A DNA stretch of 64,000 nt from JAAXPZ01 sp965215705 (GTDB lineage: Bacteria > Campylobacterota > Campylobacteria > Campylobacterales > Sulfurovaceae), in the NCBI GenBank assembly GCA_965215705.1, contig CBDCEE010000003.1:558001-622000 (forward strand), written 5' to 3'. This document shows, in pieces, positions 18,469-26,696 of the stretch; position 1 is the first letter of the stretch, and every line of letters begins with the position of its first letter. The notes beneath the pieces are model-generated. The model was not told the origin of the DNA. It saw only the letters and a list, made by a program, of their open reading frames with translations, and ran no database searches. The position numbers and the translations under genes were made by a program.

Positions 18469-18963
18469 ATGAATCGTATCAAGATTCGCCCTTTCCAAAA
18501 AGAGGATTGGGAGGCTCTCTGGCAGATATTGCAATCAGTATTTAGGGAAGGTGAGACCTATACCTTCTCTCCTGCTCTCTCAGAAGAGGAAGCCTATAGC
18601 GTCTGGATCACACTCCCCCAAGAGACCTATGTCGCTGTGGACAAAAAAAACAGCATCATAGGTACCTACTTTATCAAACCCAATCAACCCACGCTAGGCG
18701 CGCATATCTGTAACTGCGGGTATATCGTCTCCTCTGCACATCGAGGAAAAGGTATGGCTAGAATGCTCTGCCTACATTCGCTGGAGCAGGCAAACATACT
18801 GGGATTTAAAGGGATGCAATTCAATGCCGTGGTCTCCACCAATCCTATTGCAGTGGCACTCTGGCTAAAGTTGGGGTTTGAAAAGATCGGTACGGTACCG
18901 GGAGGGTTTAAGAGTCCGACATATGGCTATGTAGATACCTATATCATGTTCAAGTCTTTGTGA
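18469..18963 (+). CDS. GNAT family N-acetyltransferase
   Basis: A 164-aa protein with a complete GNAT fold: the acetyl-CoA loop region CGYIVSSAHRGKGMARMLCLHSLEQA at about 83-108 and the C-terminal TNPIAVALWLKLGFEKIGTVPGGFK. The substrate is unknown. Being 4 bp after a LysE-type exporter, a shared small-molecule substrate is possible but not shown. Confidence 0.82.
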   Translation: MNRIKIRPFQKEDWEALWQILQSVFREGETYTFSPALSEEEAYSVWITLPQETYVAVDKKNSIIGTYFIKPNQPTLGAHICNCGYIVSSAHRGKGMARMLCLHSLEQANILGFKGMQFNAVVSTNPIAVALWLKLGFEKIGTVPGGFKSPTYGYVDTYIMFKSL

Positions 18964-19058
18964 TATCAATAAAAAATAAAAAAAGAAGTGAGATAGTCTA
19001 TTACTCCGTAAGGAGTATTAGATCTCGAGCATCGGAATGTGTGTGTATGGAGGAAGTT

Positions 19059-19115
19059 ATGTGTATGAATCGTGGTTTCAATCTGTTTTCTCAAAAAAGG
19101 AGGAGGAAAAAATAG
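19059..19115 (+). CDS. Candidate 18-aa leader-type peptide
   Basis: An ATG at 19059 is preceded by GGAGG at five-base spacing, a better ribosome site than most genes here. It encodes MCMNRGFNLFSQKRRRKK and then TAG. The peptide ends in a run of basic residues encoded by CAAAAAAGGAGGAGGAAA. It lies in an otherwise empty 400-bp region upstream of a methyltransferase gene. It could be a regulatory leader peptide, a short protein, or chance; nothing else supports it. Confidence 0.25.
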   Translation: MCMNRGFNLFSQKRRRKK

Positions 19116-19305
19116 ATCGCCGATACCCGAGATACAAACGTAGTATATCTAATTAAGATAAATTTACTCTTAAATAAAATAAAAATATTACATTTTTGTT
19201 ACATTTTTTGAGATTTATAACTTTAAACTATACATAATAGCCATTAAACGGCTTCTGTAAGGGATTTTATTTTTTATTGTTTAGGCAAACTGTCTATTTT
19301 CTTGC

Positions 19306-19311
19306 TATAAT
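19306..19311 (+). promoter_or_regulatory. -10 box of the methyltransferase gene
   Basis: TATAAT at 19306-19311, about 53 bases upstream of the ATG at 19365. The upstream region is strongly A/T-rich, as is common for sigma70 promoters of Campylobacterota, which often lack a clear -35. Confidence 0.4.
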
Positions 19312-19364
19312 ATAACCCATTCCCCTCTTTTTTTAAGGAAAATATCTTCATTTGAAGGAAAAGC

Positions 19365-19949
19365 ATGTCACAACAGGACCAACTTAAATGGGACAAAAAA
19401 TATACTGAAAGCGACAAACTCCTAGGCTTTAGAGAGCCCAGCCCCTTACTTAAACAATACATGCCCCAAACCAGAGGAGATAGAGCCCTCGATATCGCCT
19501 GTGGTACCGGACGAAACACACTCTATCTGGCGCAAAATGGTTTTGAGGTGGATGCACTGGATATCTCTGCGGTAGCCCTCCAAGAGCTCACACAGCATAT
19601 GCAAAAAGTGACCGATCTGGCATTTATCCATACACAGCTGGTAGATCTAGACAGCTATACCCCTCCCCTCTCTACCTATGATATGATCATCCAGACCAAC
19701 TTTCTCGACCGTAGACTGATCCCCCTGCTGGCATCTGCCCTTACCAAAGGGGGTTTACTGATCATCGAGACCTATATGATCGATCCAGACAATGAGAAAA
19801 AAGGCTCCAATGAAACCTACCTTCTCAAAGCAGGAGAACTCCCCAGCTATTTTGATGAGCATTATGAGATACTGTTCTACGATGAGTTCTGGAATCAGGG
19901 AGAGAACTACCGTATGCGTAAGCAGGGGATAGTTGTGAAGCGAGTATAA
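19365..19949 (+). CDS. Class I SAM-dependent methyltransferase (TehB/Methyltransf_11-like)
   Basis: A 194-aa methyltransferase. The N-terminus WDKKYTESDKLLGFREPSPLL and motif I ALDIACGTGRNTLYLAQNGFEVDALDIS resemble tellurite-resistance TehB and related small-molecule methyltransferases. Motif IV-like TYDMIIQTNFLDRRLIPLL and GGLLIIETYMID follow. Substrate unknown. Start supported by AAGGA. Confidence 0.78.
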   Translation: MSQQDQLKWDKKYTESDKLLGFREPSPLLKQYMPQTRGDRALDIACGTGRNTLYLAQNGFEVDALDISAVALQELTQHMQKVTDLAFIHTQLVDLDSYTPPLSTYDMIIQTNFLDRRLIPLLASALTKGGLLIIETYMIDPDNEKKGSNETYLLKAGELPSYFDEHYEILFYDEFWNQGENYRMRKQGIVVKRV

Positions 19950-19957
19950 CGTTACGC

Positions 19958-20977
19958 TTATGTAGAAAAAAAGTAAAGATCGTCTCTGGAGACATAAAGC
20001 GTCACATGATCACCTCTGTCAAATGACTTCTCACTTTTGATCACGATAGCATGCCCCGCACTCTTGCCATAGATGATATTTTCACTTCCTAGCCTCTCCA
20101 CCATATCTATATCCATCTCTATAGGAAGATCCGATACAGTGTGCTGTATGGTCTCTGGTCTCAAGCCCACAGAAATAGCACCATCAGGTCTGTCTATTTC
20201 TATCGGTGTTCCCAGGAAATCCACAATGCCCTCTACTACCTGCATAGGTAAGATATTCATAGGTGGTGTACCCATAAATTTGGCAACAAATACGGATGCA
20301 GGGTTACGGTATATCTCATTGGGTGTCCCTACCTGCTCTATCTTGCCTTCATTGAGGATCACAATACGATCTGCCAATGTCATCGCTTCAACCTGATCAT
20401 GGGTGACATAGACAGAGGTGATCCCCAAACGCTCATGTAATTTTCTGATCTCTATACGCATTTGGTGGCGTAGTTTGGCATCGAGGTTAGAGAGTGGTTC
20501 ATCAAACAAAAATACTTTGGGTTCTCGCACAATCGCCCTGCCCATTGCTACACGCTGTCGCTGTCCACCGCTGAGTGCCCCAGGCTTACGCTGCAAGAGC
20601 TCCTCTATCTGAAGAAGCTGCGCCACCTTCTCGACTCTCTTTGCGATAAGTTCCTTGCCTATACCTCTGTTTTTGAGTCCATAGGAGAGATTTTTATAGA
20701 CATTCATATGGGGATAGAGTGCATAGTTTTGAAACACCATCGCGATATCTCTCTGGGCAGGAGAGAGGTTGTTGACCATAATACCATCGATCATGATCTC
20801 ACCCCTGTCGATCTCCTCAAGACCTGCGATCATTCGAAGTAGTGTTGATTTTCCACAGCCACTAGGGCCGACAATCACCAAGAACTCACCCTTTTCTACC
20901 TCAAGGTCCAATCCCTGTATGATCTTTTTCTCTTTGCTGTAGCTTTTCTCTACGTTGTTTATATTCAAATATGCCAT
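19958..20977 (-). CDS. ugpC: sn-Glycerol-3-phosphate/sugar ABC transporter ATPase
   Basis: A 339-aa MalK/UgpC-type ATPase. Walker A is VGPSGCGKSTLL at about 37-48, the signature is LSGGQRQRVAMGRA at about 135-148, and Walker B is VFLFDEPLSNLDAK. A C-terminal OB-type regulatory domain (SVGLRPETIQH) follows. It energises the permease encoded just upstream (10 bp gap). The glycerol-phosphate assignment rests on the neighbouring divergent glpK; a sugar or polyol is the alternative. Confidence 0.85.
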   Translation of the reverse strand: MAYLNINNVEKSYSKEKKIIQGLDLEVEKGEFLVIVGPSGCGKSTLLRMIAGLEEIDRGEIMIDGIMVNNLSPAQRDIAMVFQNYALYPHMNVYKNLSYGLKNRGIGKELIAKRVEKVAQLLQIEELLQRKPGALSGGQRQRVAMGRAIVREPKVFLFDEPLSNLDAKLRHQMRIEIRKLHERLGITSVYVTHDQVEAMTLADRIVILNEGKIEQVGTPNEIYRNPASVFVAKFMGTPPMNILPMQVVEGIVDFLGTPIEIDRPDGAISVGLRPETIQHTVSDLPIEMDIDMVERLGSENIIYGKSAGHAIVIKSEKSFDRGDHVTLYVSRDDLYFFST

Positions 20978-20987
20978 AACTATTCCT

Positions 20988-21842
20988 CTATTTTTCTGTA
21001 TCTACCAGACCCTTAACAAACCACTTCTGGAATATGATCACTATACCCACGGGGATGATCAGCGTCAGTACTGTCATTGCTGTTGCCTTGTTATACTCAG
21101 GAAGATAGGAGCCCTCAAAGTTACTTTGATAGATCTCTTTGATACCCAGAAGCAAGGTTGAGTACTCTGGTTTGGTTGTCATCATCACTGGCCAGAGATA
21201 CTGGTTCCACCCTACGATAAACATTACGATAAAAAGTGCGATCATCATGGTCTTGGATAAAGGCAGTAAAATATCAACAAAAAACTGCCAGCTGTTTGCG
21301 CCATCTATCTTGGCTGCTTCTAGCAGCTCATCTGGTACAGACTTATAGAATTGGCGGAAGAAGAATGTCCCTGTCGCTGAAGCGATCAAGGGAACGATCA
21401 GCCCGGTATAGCTGTTGAGAAGATTGAGAGAAGAGAGTACTTCAAAAGAGGGAACGATCCGTACCTCGACAGGCAGAAGCAATGTCAAAAAGATGATCCA
21501 AAAAAGAAAGTTTGCCATTTTAAACCGAAAATAGACGATCGCATAGGCTGCCAAGGAAGAGATGATCACCTTACCCGTCGCAAAACCAAACCCTAATATC
21601 AAAGAGTTAATCAGCATCCTGCCTGCGGTAACACTCTTGGTGTAACTCTCATTTTCAAACAAGATACTTTTGTATGTCGATAGGAAGTGATCTCCAAAAG
21701 TGAACTGAAAGCCATTTTGGATAATCTCTTCTGGAGAGTGCGTAGAGGTAGCCAACAGCATCCACACAGGCACCAGAAACACCAAGGCAGAGAGGATCAG
21801 GAAAAGATGGGTCAAGAGCTTCGTATATTGTATATTTTTCAA
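20988..21842 (-). CDS. ugpE: ABC transporter permease, UgpE/MalG type
   Basis: A 284-aa inner-membrane permease with six predicted helices and the EAA loop VPDELLEAAKIDGANSWQFFVDILLPLSKTM (about 170-200), which contacts the ATPase. The large periplasmic stretch near the N-terminus (TFGDHFLSTYKSILFENESYTKS) fits UgpE. It overlaps ugpA by 4 bp. Confidence 0.85.
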   Translation of the reverse strand: MKNIQYTKLLTHLFLILSALVFLVPVWMLLATSTHSPEEIIQNGFQFTFGDHFLSTYKSILFENESYTKSVTAGRMLINSLILGFGFATGKVIISSLAAYAIVYFRFKMANFLFWIIFLTLLLPVEVRIVPSFEVLSSLNLLNSYTGLIVPLIASATGTFFFRQFYKSVPDELLEAAKIDGANSWQFFVDILLPLSKTMMIALFIVMFIVGWNQYLWPVMMTTKPEYSTLLLGIKEIYQSNFEGSYLPEYNKATAMTVLTLIIPVGIVIIFQKWFVKGLVDTEK

Positions 21843-22717
21843 TAGTGCACCTTTTTTTCTAAATACTTAAACTGAAAGACAGTCAGTACCAACACAAACA
21901 GCATCAGTATCACAGATTGTGCCGAAGAACCACCAATATCAGCACCCAGGAATCCATCTTGGTAGATCTTGTATGCCAGCGTCTTTGTCTCTCCCATCGG
22001 CGTACCCCGCGTGGTCGTATCGATCAATCCAAAGGTCTCAAAAAAGGCATAGGTGATATTGGTGATCAATAGAAAAAACGTCGTTGGCGTCAACAGAGGG
22101 AAGATAATGGTCCAAAATCGCCGAATATTACTTTGACAATCGATTTTTGAAGCCTCTATAACTGCTCGTGGAATCCCCTGCAGCCCTGAAAGAAAAAAGA
22201 TAAAATTGACACTAATCTGTTTCCATGACGCCACAAATACCAGCATCATCTGTGCATCAAAAGGATCGCTTTTAGGGTCGAATTTCCATCCCCATTGATT
22301 AAGCAATGCATACAGATCCCCATGACTCTCGTTAAACATAAATGAAGCGATCAAACCCACCACCGCAGGTGCCAGAGCATATGGCCACATAAATAGTGTT
22401 CTGTAGGCACCCTTTCCTCTCAGTACATTGTTGGCTTTATAGGCCAAAAGTAGTCCAATACTAAGAGCAAAAAGTGTCACTGCTGTAGAGAAAAGCAAGG
22501 TAAATATAAAGGCACGAAGATAATCAGTATTGTCAAAAATATCACGATAATTATCCATACCGACAAATTGCATGCTTACCCCAAACGCATCTTGCATCTG
22601 AAAAGAGTAGAATATCGCCATAGCAGAGGGCCAGAGGAAGAAAATCACTACAATAATGATCTGTGGTGCGATGAAGAGATAGGGGAGATATTTATGGCTA
22701 AATTGTACTTTTTTCAT
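21839..22717 (-). CDS. ugpA: ABC transporter permease, UgpA/MalF type
   Basis: A 292-aa inner-membrane permease with six helices. The EAA loop reads IPRAVIEASKIDCQSNIRRFWTIIFPLLTPT. The N-terminus KYLPYLFIAPQIIIVVIFFLWPS is typical of UgpA. It sits 41 bp downstream of ugpB and overlaps ugpE by 4 bp. Confidence 0.86.
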   Translation of the reverse strand: MKKVQFSHKYLPYLFIAPQIIIVVIFFLWPSAMAIFYSFQMQDAFGVSMQFVGMDNYRDIFDNTDYLRAFIFTLLFSTAVTLFALSIGLLLAYKANNVLRGKGAYRTLFMWPYALAPAVVGLIASFMFNESHGDLYALLNQWGWKFDPKSDPFDAQMMLVFVASWKQISVNFIFFLSGLQGIPRAVIEASKIDCQSNIRRFWTIIFPLLTPTTFFLLITNITYAFFETFGLIDTTTRGTPMGETKTLAYKIYQDGFLGADIGGSSAQSVILMLFVLVLTVFQFKYLEKKVHY

Positions 22718-22758
22718 GCTAATTCTTTCGGTGACACAGGTGTCACCGAATACTGCCT

Positions 22759-24054
22759 TTATTTATAGGTACCTGCAAATTTTTGCAATAGTTTATTTGC
22801 TTTGGTATGAATCGTAGCAAAAGCCTCCTTGGCACTCTCTTTCCCATTGAGAATCTTTTCAAACTGCTCTACCATCACTTCACGTATCTGTACATAGTTC
22901 CCCAGTCTGTACCCTTTCGTCCACTCTTGTGTAGGAAGACTTAGCTGTTTGATACCGATCTCTGCATCAGGTGTTTTATCATAATAACCCTCTTTTTTTG
23001 CCAAGGCATAGGCTGCATTGGTGATAGGTACATATCCTGTCTCCTGGTGCCAATAATACTGTATTTTGGGGCTGGTAAGGAAACTGAAAAACTTCGTAAT
23101 ACCCTTATACTTCTCCTCACTCTTACCTGAAAAGACAAAGAGTGCAGCACCACCGATAAAGGTTTGTGCACCCTTGTCAATAAACTTTTTCCAGTAAGGA
23201 AGATAGGTTGTACCGAAGGCAAACTTCGCACCCTTTTTGAGACCACCAAATGAACCGCTTGATCCTAGCCACATCGCTACCTTTTGGTCATAAAAGGCTT
23301 GTTGGTTGTCACCCCATCCACGACCAAAATACTTATAGTAGCCTGCATCTGACCACTTTTTTAAGGTATCCCAATGATAGATCAATGCCGGGTTCTCATA
23401 GTTGATATCTGTAGCCAATCCGTCAAAGCCATTGTTCTTGTCTGCGAGTTTAATATTATGTCTAGACTGAAAATTTTCTGCGAAGATCCAGGGACTATGG
23501 CTCTGGGCAAGAGCGATATAGCCCGCTGCTTTGAGCTTCTTGGCAGCCTCTTCGAACGCTTCCCATGTCTCTGGTGGTGTCGTTAGTCCTGCTTTTTTAA
23601 ATATATCTTTGTTGTAATACATCACCGGTGTAGAGGAGTTGAAAGGACATCCAATCATCCTGCCCTCACTGTTGGCATAGAAATTCCTCACACCACTGAT
23701 ATAATCTTTGGCATTAAACTTCACACCATATTTGTCAAAAAGATCTGCCACAGGATAGACCACCCCTTTGACATTGATGATCGTAGCAGCACCCGCATCA
23801 AAGATCTGTATGATATCGGGTGATTTTTTGGCTCTATAGGCAGCGATACCGGCTGTCATGGTATCCTCATAACCACCTTTATACACAGGGGTGATCTTGT
23901 ACTCACTTTGAGATGCGTTGAACTGCGTTGCAATCTCATTGACCACTTCACCAAGTCTACCACCCATTGCATGCCACCAGCTTATCTCTGTTGACGCATT
24001 TAATGAAACCACTGTAGCCATACTGGCTAACGCAACTATTTTTTTGAAATCCAT
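22759..24054 (-). CDS. ugpB: Periplasmic glycerol-3-phosphate-type binding protein
   Basis: A 431-aa extracellular binding protein (family 1) with a signal peptide ending near SLNASTEISWWHAMGG. The mature N-terminus ISWWHAMGGRLGEVVNEIATQFN, and later IQIFDAGAATIINVKGVVYPV and MPFNSSTPVMYYNKDIFKKAGL-like CPFNSSTPVMYYNKD, match UgpB. It is the first gene of ugpBAEC and has a structured 5' region (24095-24165). Confidence 0.88.
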   Translation of the reverse strand: MDFKKIVALASMATVVSLNASTEISWWHAMGGRLGEVVNEIATQFNASQSEYKITPVYKGGYEDTMTAGIAAYRAKKSPDIIQIFDAGAATIINVKGVVYPVADLFDKYGVKFNAKDYISGVRNFYANSEGRMIGCPFNSSTPVMYYNKDIFKKAGLTTPPETWEAFEEAAKKLKAAGYIALAQSHSPWIFAENFQSRHNIKLADKNNGFDGLATDINYENPALIYHWDTLKKWSDAGYYKYFGRGWGDNQQAFYDQKVAMWLGSSGSFGGLKKGAKFAFGTTYLPYWKKFIDKGAQTFIGGAALFVFSGKSEEKYKGITKFFSFLTSPKIQYYWHQETGYVPITNAAYALAKKEGYYDKTPDAEIGIKQLSLPTQEWTKGYRLGNYVQIREVMVEQFEKILNGKESAKEAFATIHTKANKLLQKFAGTYK

Positions 24055-24094
24055 ACGTAAGTCTCCTCTGTAAAATAAGATACGAAAGTGTAAT

Positions 24095-24165
24095 GGAAGT
24101 GGGTTGTAGGTTGATTACAACCCTCCCATGTTGAGTCGTATTCAAAAAGTACACAACCCGCTTCC
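24095..24165 (-). promoter_or_regulatory. Competing stem-loops in ugpB leader
   Basis: The arm at 24095-24107 (GGAAGTGGGTTGT) is the reverse complement, with one mismatch, of 24153-24165 (ACAACCCGCTTCC). Inside, 24101-24108 (GGGTTGTA) is a perfect reverse complement of 24116-24123 (TACAACCC). Both stems use the same bases at 24101-24107, so they are mutually exclusive. On the minus strand they lie 41-111 bases before the ugpB ATG. Confidence 0.4.
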
Positions 24166-24283
24166 TGCAGGCTATGAACTCAAGCGTAGTCATAACGCAA
24201 GAGATAAAACTCACGTTATTGCATCCCAGCAGTATAACCAAACTATGGAGGGTATGTCAATAAAAGGGCATGAACAAAAGAAT

Positions 24284-24313
24284 TTGAGCTTTCCACATAA
24301 TTTGTGTTATACT
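24284..24313 (+). promoter_or_regulatory. glpK promoter
   Basis: TTGAGC at 24284-24289 and TATACT at 24308-24313 are separated by 18 bp, a good sigma70 match. The transcript would begin about 60 bases before the glpK ATG and include the ATACGC/GCGTAT hairpin. Confidence 0.6.
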
Positions 24314-24378
24314 ATAAAAAAGAGGCATATCATACGCTCTAGGCTGCGTATCACATAGAAAAAGTATAGGACAAACAG

Positions 24379-25881
24379 ATGAAATATATCTTATCGATTG
24401 ACCAAGGCACCACCTCAAGTCGGGCTATTCTCTTTAATCAAAATATGGAGATAGTCGCCCTTTCACAAAAAGAGTTTCCCCAACATTTTCCAGAGTCAGG
24501 TTGGGTGGAGCATGATCCAGATGATCTTTATAGTACGGTACTGCACACCTGTGTTTCTGTCATAGCAGAGGCTGGTGCTACTGCTGCAGATATCATCTCT
24601 ATCGGTATCACAAACCAAAGAGAGACAACAATCGTCTGGGACAGACACACGGGTGAAGCCGTCTATCCTGCTATAGTATGGCAGGATAGACGGACGGCAG
24701 CGCTTTGTACACATCTTAAGGCAGCAGGTGAAGAGCAGCAGATCAGAGAAAAGACCGGTTTACTCTTGGATCCTTATTTCTCTGGTACAAAACTAAAATG
24801 GATACTGGACAATGTACCACAGGCTAGAGAAAGAGCGGAAAAAGGAGCACTGTTATTTGGTACCGTAGACTGCTTTCTTATCTGGAAACTGACAGGCGGG
24901 GAATCACATACTACCGATGCAACCAATGCTTCCAGGACACTGCTCTATAATATTCGTACGGGTGAATGGGATAGTGAGATATGTACTTTACTGGATATCC
25001 CTATGCAGATGTTACCTGAGGTAAAAAATTGTGCAGATGATTTTGGTAGCACTACCGCTGACCTTTTGGGTGCAGAGATTCCCATCAGTGGTGTTGCCGG
25101 TGACCAGCAGGCTGCTGCTATCGGACAAGCTTGCTTCACACCCGGTATGATCAAGTCCACCTATGGCACAGGCTGTTTTGTCCTGCTCAATACGGGAGCA
25201 TCCATGGTACTATCCCAAAACAGACTACTGAGTACGATCGCCTATAGACTTGAAGGGGAAACAACCTATGCGCTGGAAGGTTCTATCTTTATCGCTGGTG
25301 CTGTGGTGCAGTGGTTGAGAGATGGGCTCCAGATCATAAAAGAAGCCAAAGAGGCTGAAGAGCTGGCAAAAAAAGCAGACCCGACAGAACAGCTCTATAT
25401 GGTACCCGCATTTACAGGATTGGGTGCACCCTACTGGGATGCACATTGTAGAGGGGCGATCTACGGGTTGACCAGGAATACTGGTCGAGAGGAATTTGCA
25501 AAAGCAGCGCTTGAGAGTGTGGGCTATCAAACACGTGACCTACTGGAAGCGATGGTCGCAGATATGGCCTCTCAAAAAAATATGCTGCCTACAGAGAAGA
25601 CCATACTCAGGGTTGACGGAGGCATGGCTGCCTCCTCATGGACAATACAGTTCCTCTCCGATATAGTAGATAGCTATGTAGATCGCCCACAGATACTGGA
25701 GACTACGGCATTGGGGGTCGCATGGCTGGCAGGGATGCGGCATGGATTTTATCCAGACCAAACGCACTTTGCAAAAGAGTGGGCACTGGAGCAGAGGTTT
25801 GTACCACAGATGAAAGCAGAGCGAAGAGAGCGACTCTACCAAGGATGGAAAGAGGCGGTGAAGCGAACGCTCTCTACATAA
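24379..25881 (+). CDS. glpK: Glycerol kinase
   Basis: A 500-aa FGGY kinase phosphorylating glycerol to glycerol-3-phosphate. Key motifs: SIDQGTTSSRAILF at 5-18, ESGWVEHDP, ITNQRETTIVWDRHTGEAVYPAIVWQDRR, the family signature AGDQQAAAIGQ, and ALEGSIFIAGAVVQWLRDGL. Length equals E. coli GlpK. It is divergent from ugpBAEC, so glycerol and glycerol-phosphate acquisition are encoded together. No glpD or glpF was found nearby. Its 3' end overlaps the convergent rlmB-like gene by 8 bp. Confidence 0.95.
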   Translation: MKYILSIDQGTTSSRAILFNQNMEIVALSQKEFPQHFPESGWVEHDPDDLYSTVLHTCVSVIAEAGATAADIISIGITNQRETTIVWDRHTGEAVYPAIVWQDRRTAALCTHLKAAGEEQQIREKTGLLLDPYFSGTKLKWILDNVPQARERAEKGALLFGTVDCFLIWKLTGGESHTTDATNASRTLLYNIRTGEWDSEICTLLDIPMQMLPEVKNCADDFGSTTADLLGAEIPISGVAGDQQAAAIGQACFTPGMIKSTYGTGCFVLLNTGASMVLSQNRLLSTIAYRLEGETTYALEGSIFIAGAVVQWLRDGLQIIKEAKEAEELAKKADPTEQLYMVPAFTGLGAPYWDAHCRGAIYGLTRNTGREEFAKAALESVGYQTRDLLEAMVADMASQKNMLPTEKTILRVDGGMAASSWTIQFLSDIVDSYVDRPQILETTALGVAWLAGMRHGFYPDQTHFAKEWALEQRFVPQMKAERRERLYQGWKEAVKRTLST

Positions 25882-26635
25882 ATGCTAACAACGAAGCAGT
25901 CACTGCAACATTGAGTGACTCTACCCCTCGCTGCATCGGGATGGATATACTGCTCTCACAGAGGGCTCTGATCTCAGGGCTGACACCGCTACTCTCATTG
26001 CCCAGGATAAAGACAGTGCGTGCAGGATAGTCTGTAGCTCTGTAGCTCTGTGGGGCGTCAGAGGCGAGAGTATAGAGGGTGACACCCTGCTCTTTCATGC
26101 TTTCCAGAGCCTTCTTCAGATTTGGGGTTTTGAGTATAGGAAGCTTGAACAATGTACCTGCAGAGGCTTTGATGACCAATGGAGATATCTGGGCATTGCC
26201 TTTGCCAGGGATGAGGATCGCATCGATCTCTCCCGCTGCACAGGATCGGATGATCATGCCGAGATTTTGGGGATTGGTAATGCCATCAAGTGCCATGACC
26301 CTGTAGATATCATTGTCAGTGATAAACGTCTCGATATCAGCAGAGTGCGGTAGGATGATATCCAGTGCCACGCCCTGATCCTGCTTGGCATTTTTGGAGA
26401 TACGAGAGAGCGTCTGCTTATCATGATACGCCACCTCTATCTCACGCTCCTTGGCTAGTGAAAGCATCTGAGTGAGTACTGGAGCAGCCTTATTGGAATC
26501 GCAGAGGTGAAGTTTGTGGATCTCGATCGTCTCATCCTGTAATACCTCCAGAACAGCATTTCTGCCATAGATCGTTAGAATCTTGTCAAAGAATGCTTTT
26601 TTATCCAGATAGGTTTGTGAATCACTTGTTTTCAA
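25874..26635 (-). CDS. rlmB: 23S rRNA/tRNA 2'-O-ribose methyltransferase, TrmH/RlmB family
   Basis: A 253-aa SpoU-family enzyme. An N-terminal substrate-binding domain (IYGRNAVLEVLQDETIEIHKLHL) precedes the SPOUT knot with motif 1 DGITNPQNLGMIIRSCAA, motif 2 VFILGNESSGVSPEIRALC and motif 3 IPMQRGVESLNVAVTASLL. These are the RlmB/TrmH hallmarks. The exact target (G2251 of 23S rRNA for RlmB) is inferred. Its 3' end overlaps the convergent glpK by 8 bp. Confidence 0.83.
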   Translation of the reverse strand: MKTSDSQTYLDKKAFFDKILTIYGRNAVLEVLQDETIEIHKLHLCDSNKAAPVLTQMLSLAKEREIEVAYHDKQTLSRISKNAKQDQGVALDIILPHSADIETFITDNDIYRVMALDGITNPQNLGMIIRSCAAGEIDAILIPGKGNAQISPLVIKASAGTLFKLPILKTPNLKKALESMKEQGVTLYTLASDAPQSYRATDYPARTVFILGNESSGVSPEIRALCESSISIPMQRGVESLNVAVTASLLAFM

Positions 26636-26653
26636 TGGGGTTCCTGTTTATGT

Positions 26654-26670
26654 GGTGCGTGTTACGCACC
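26654..26670. repeat. Perfect 7-bp palindromic hairpin between rlmB and fabI
   Basis: GGTGCGT GTT ACGCACC, a perfect inverted repeat with a 3-base loop, followed by CTACC. It lies in the 61-bp gap between fabI (upstream) and rlmB. It has the look of a short repetitive extragenic palindrome; no second copy was noticed in this window. Confidence 0.4.
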
Positions 26671-26696
26671 CTACCATGGTGGCTTGGATCGAAGAA

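Larger units (their letters stand above)
18964..19364. other. 400-bp AT-rich intergenic region
   Basis: It contains a small hairpin (TACTCC GTAA GGAGTA near 19002-19017), a candidate 18-codon ORF with a strong ribosome site (19059-19115), long A/T tracts around 19150-19230, and a -10 box for the downstream methyltransferase at 19306-19311. No larger gene was seen on either strand. Confidence 0.6.
24055..24378. other. Divergent ugpB/glpK regulatory region (324 bp)
   Basis: This stretch holds a 13-bp inverted repeat that would form alternative hairpins in the ugpB leader, a near-consensus promoter reading toward glpK, and a 6-bp hairpin (ATACGC/GCGTAT, about 24332-24351) just before glpK. No protein-coding gene is supported. 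Confidence 0.6.
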
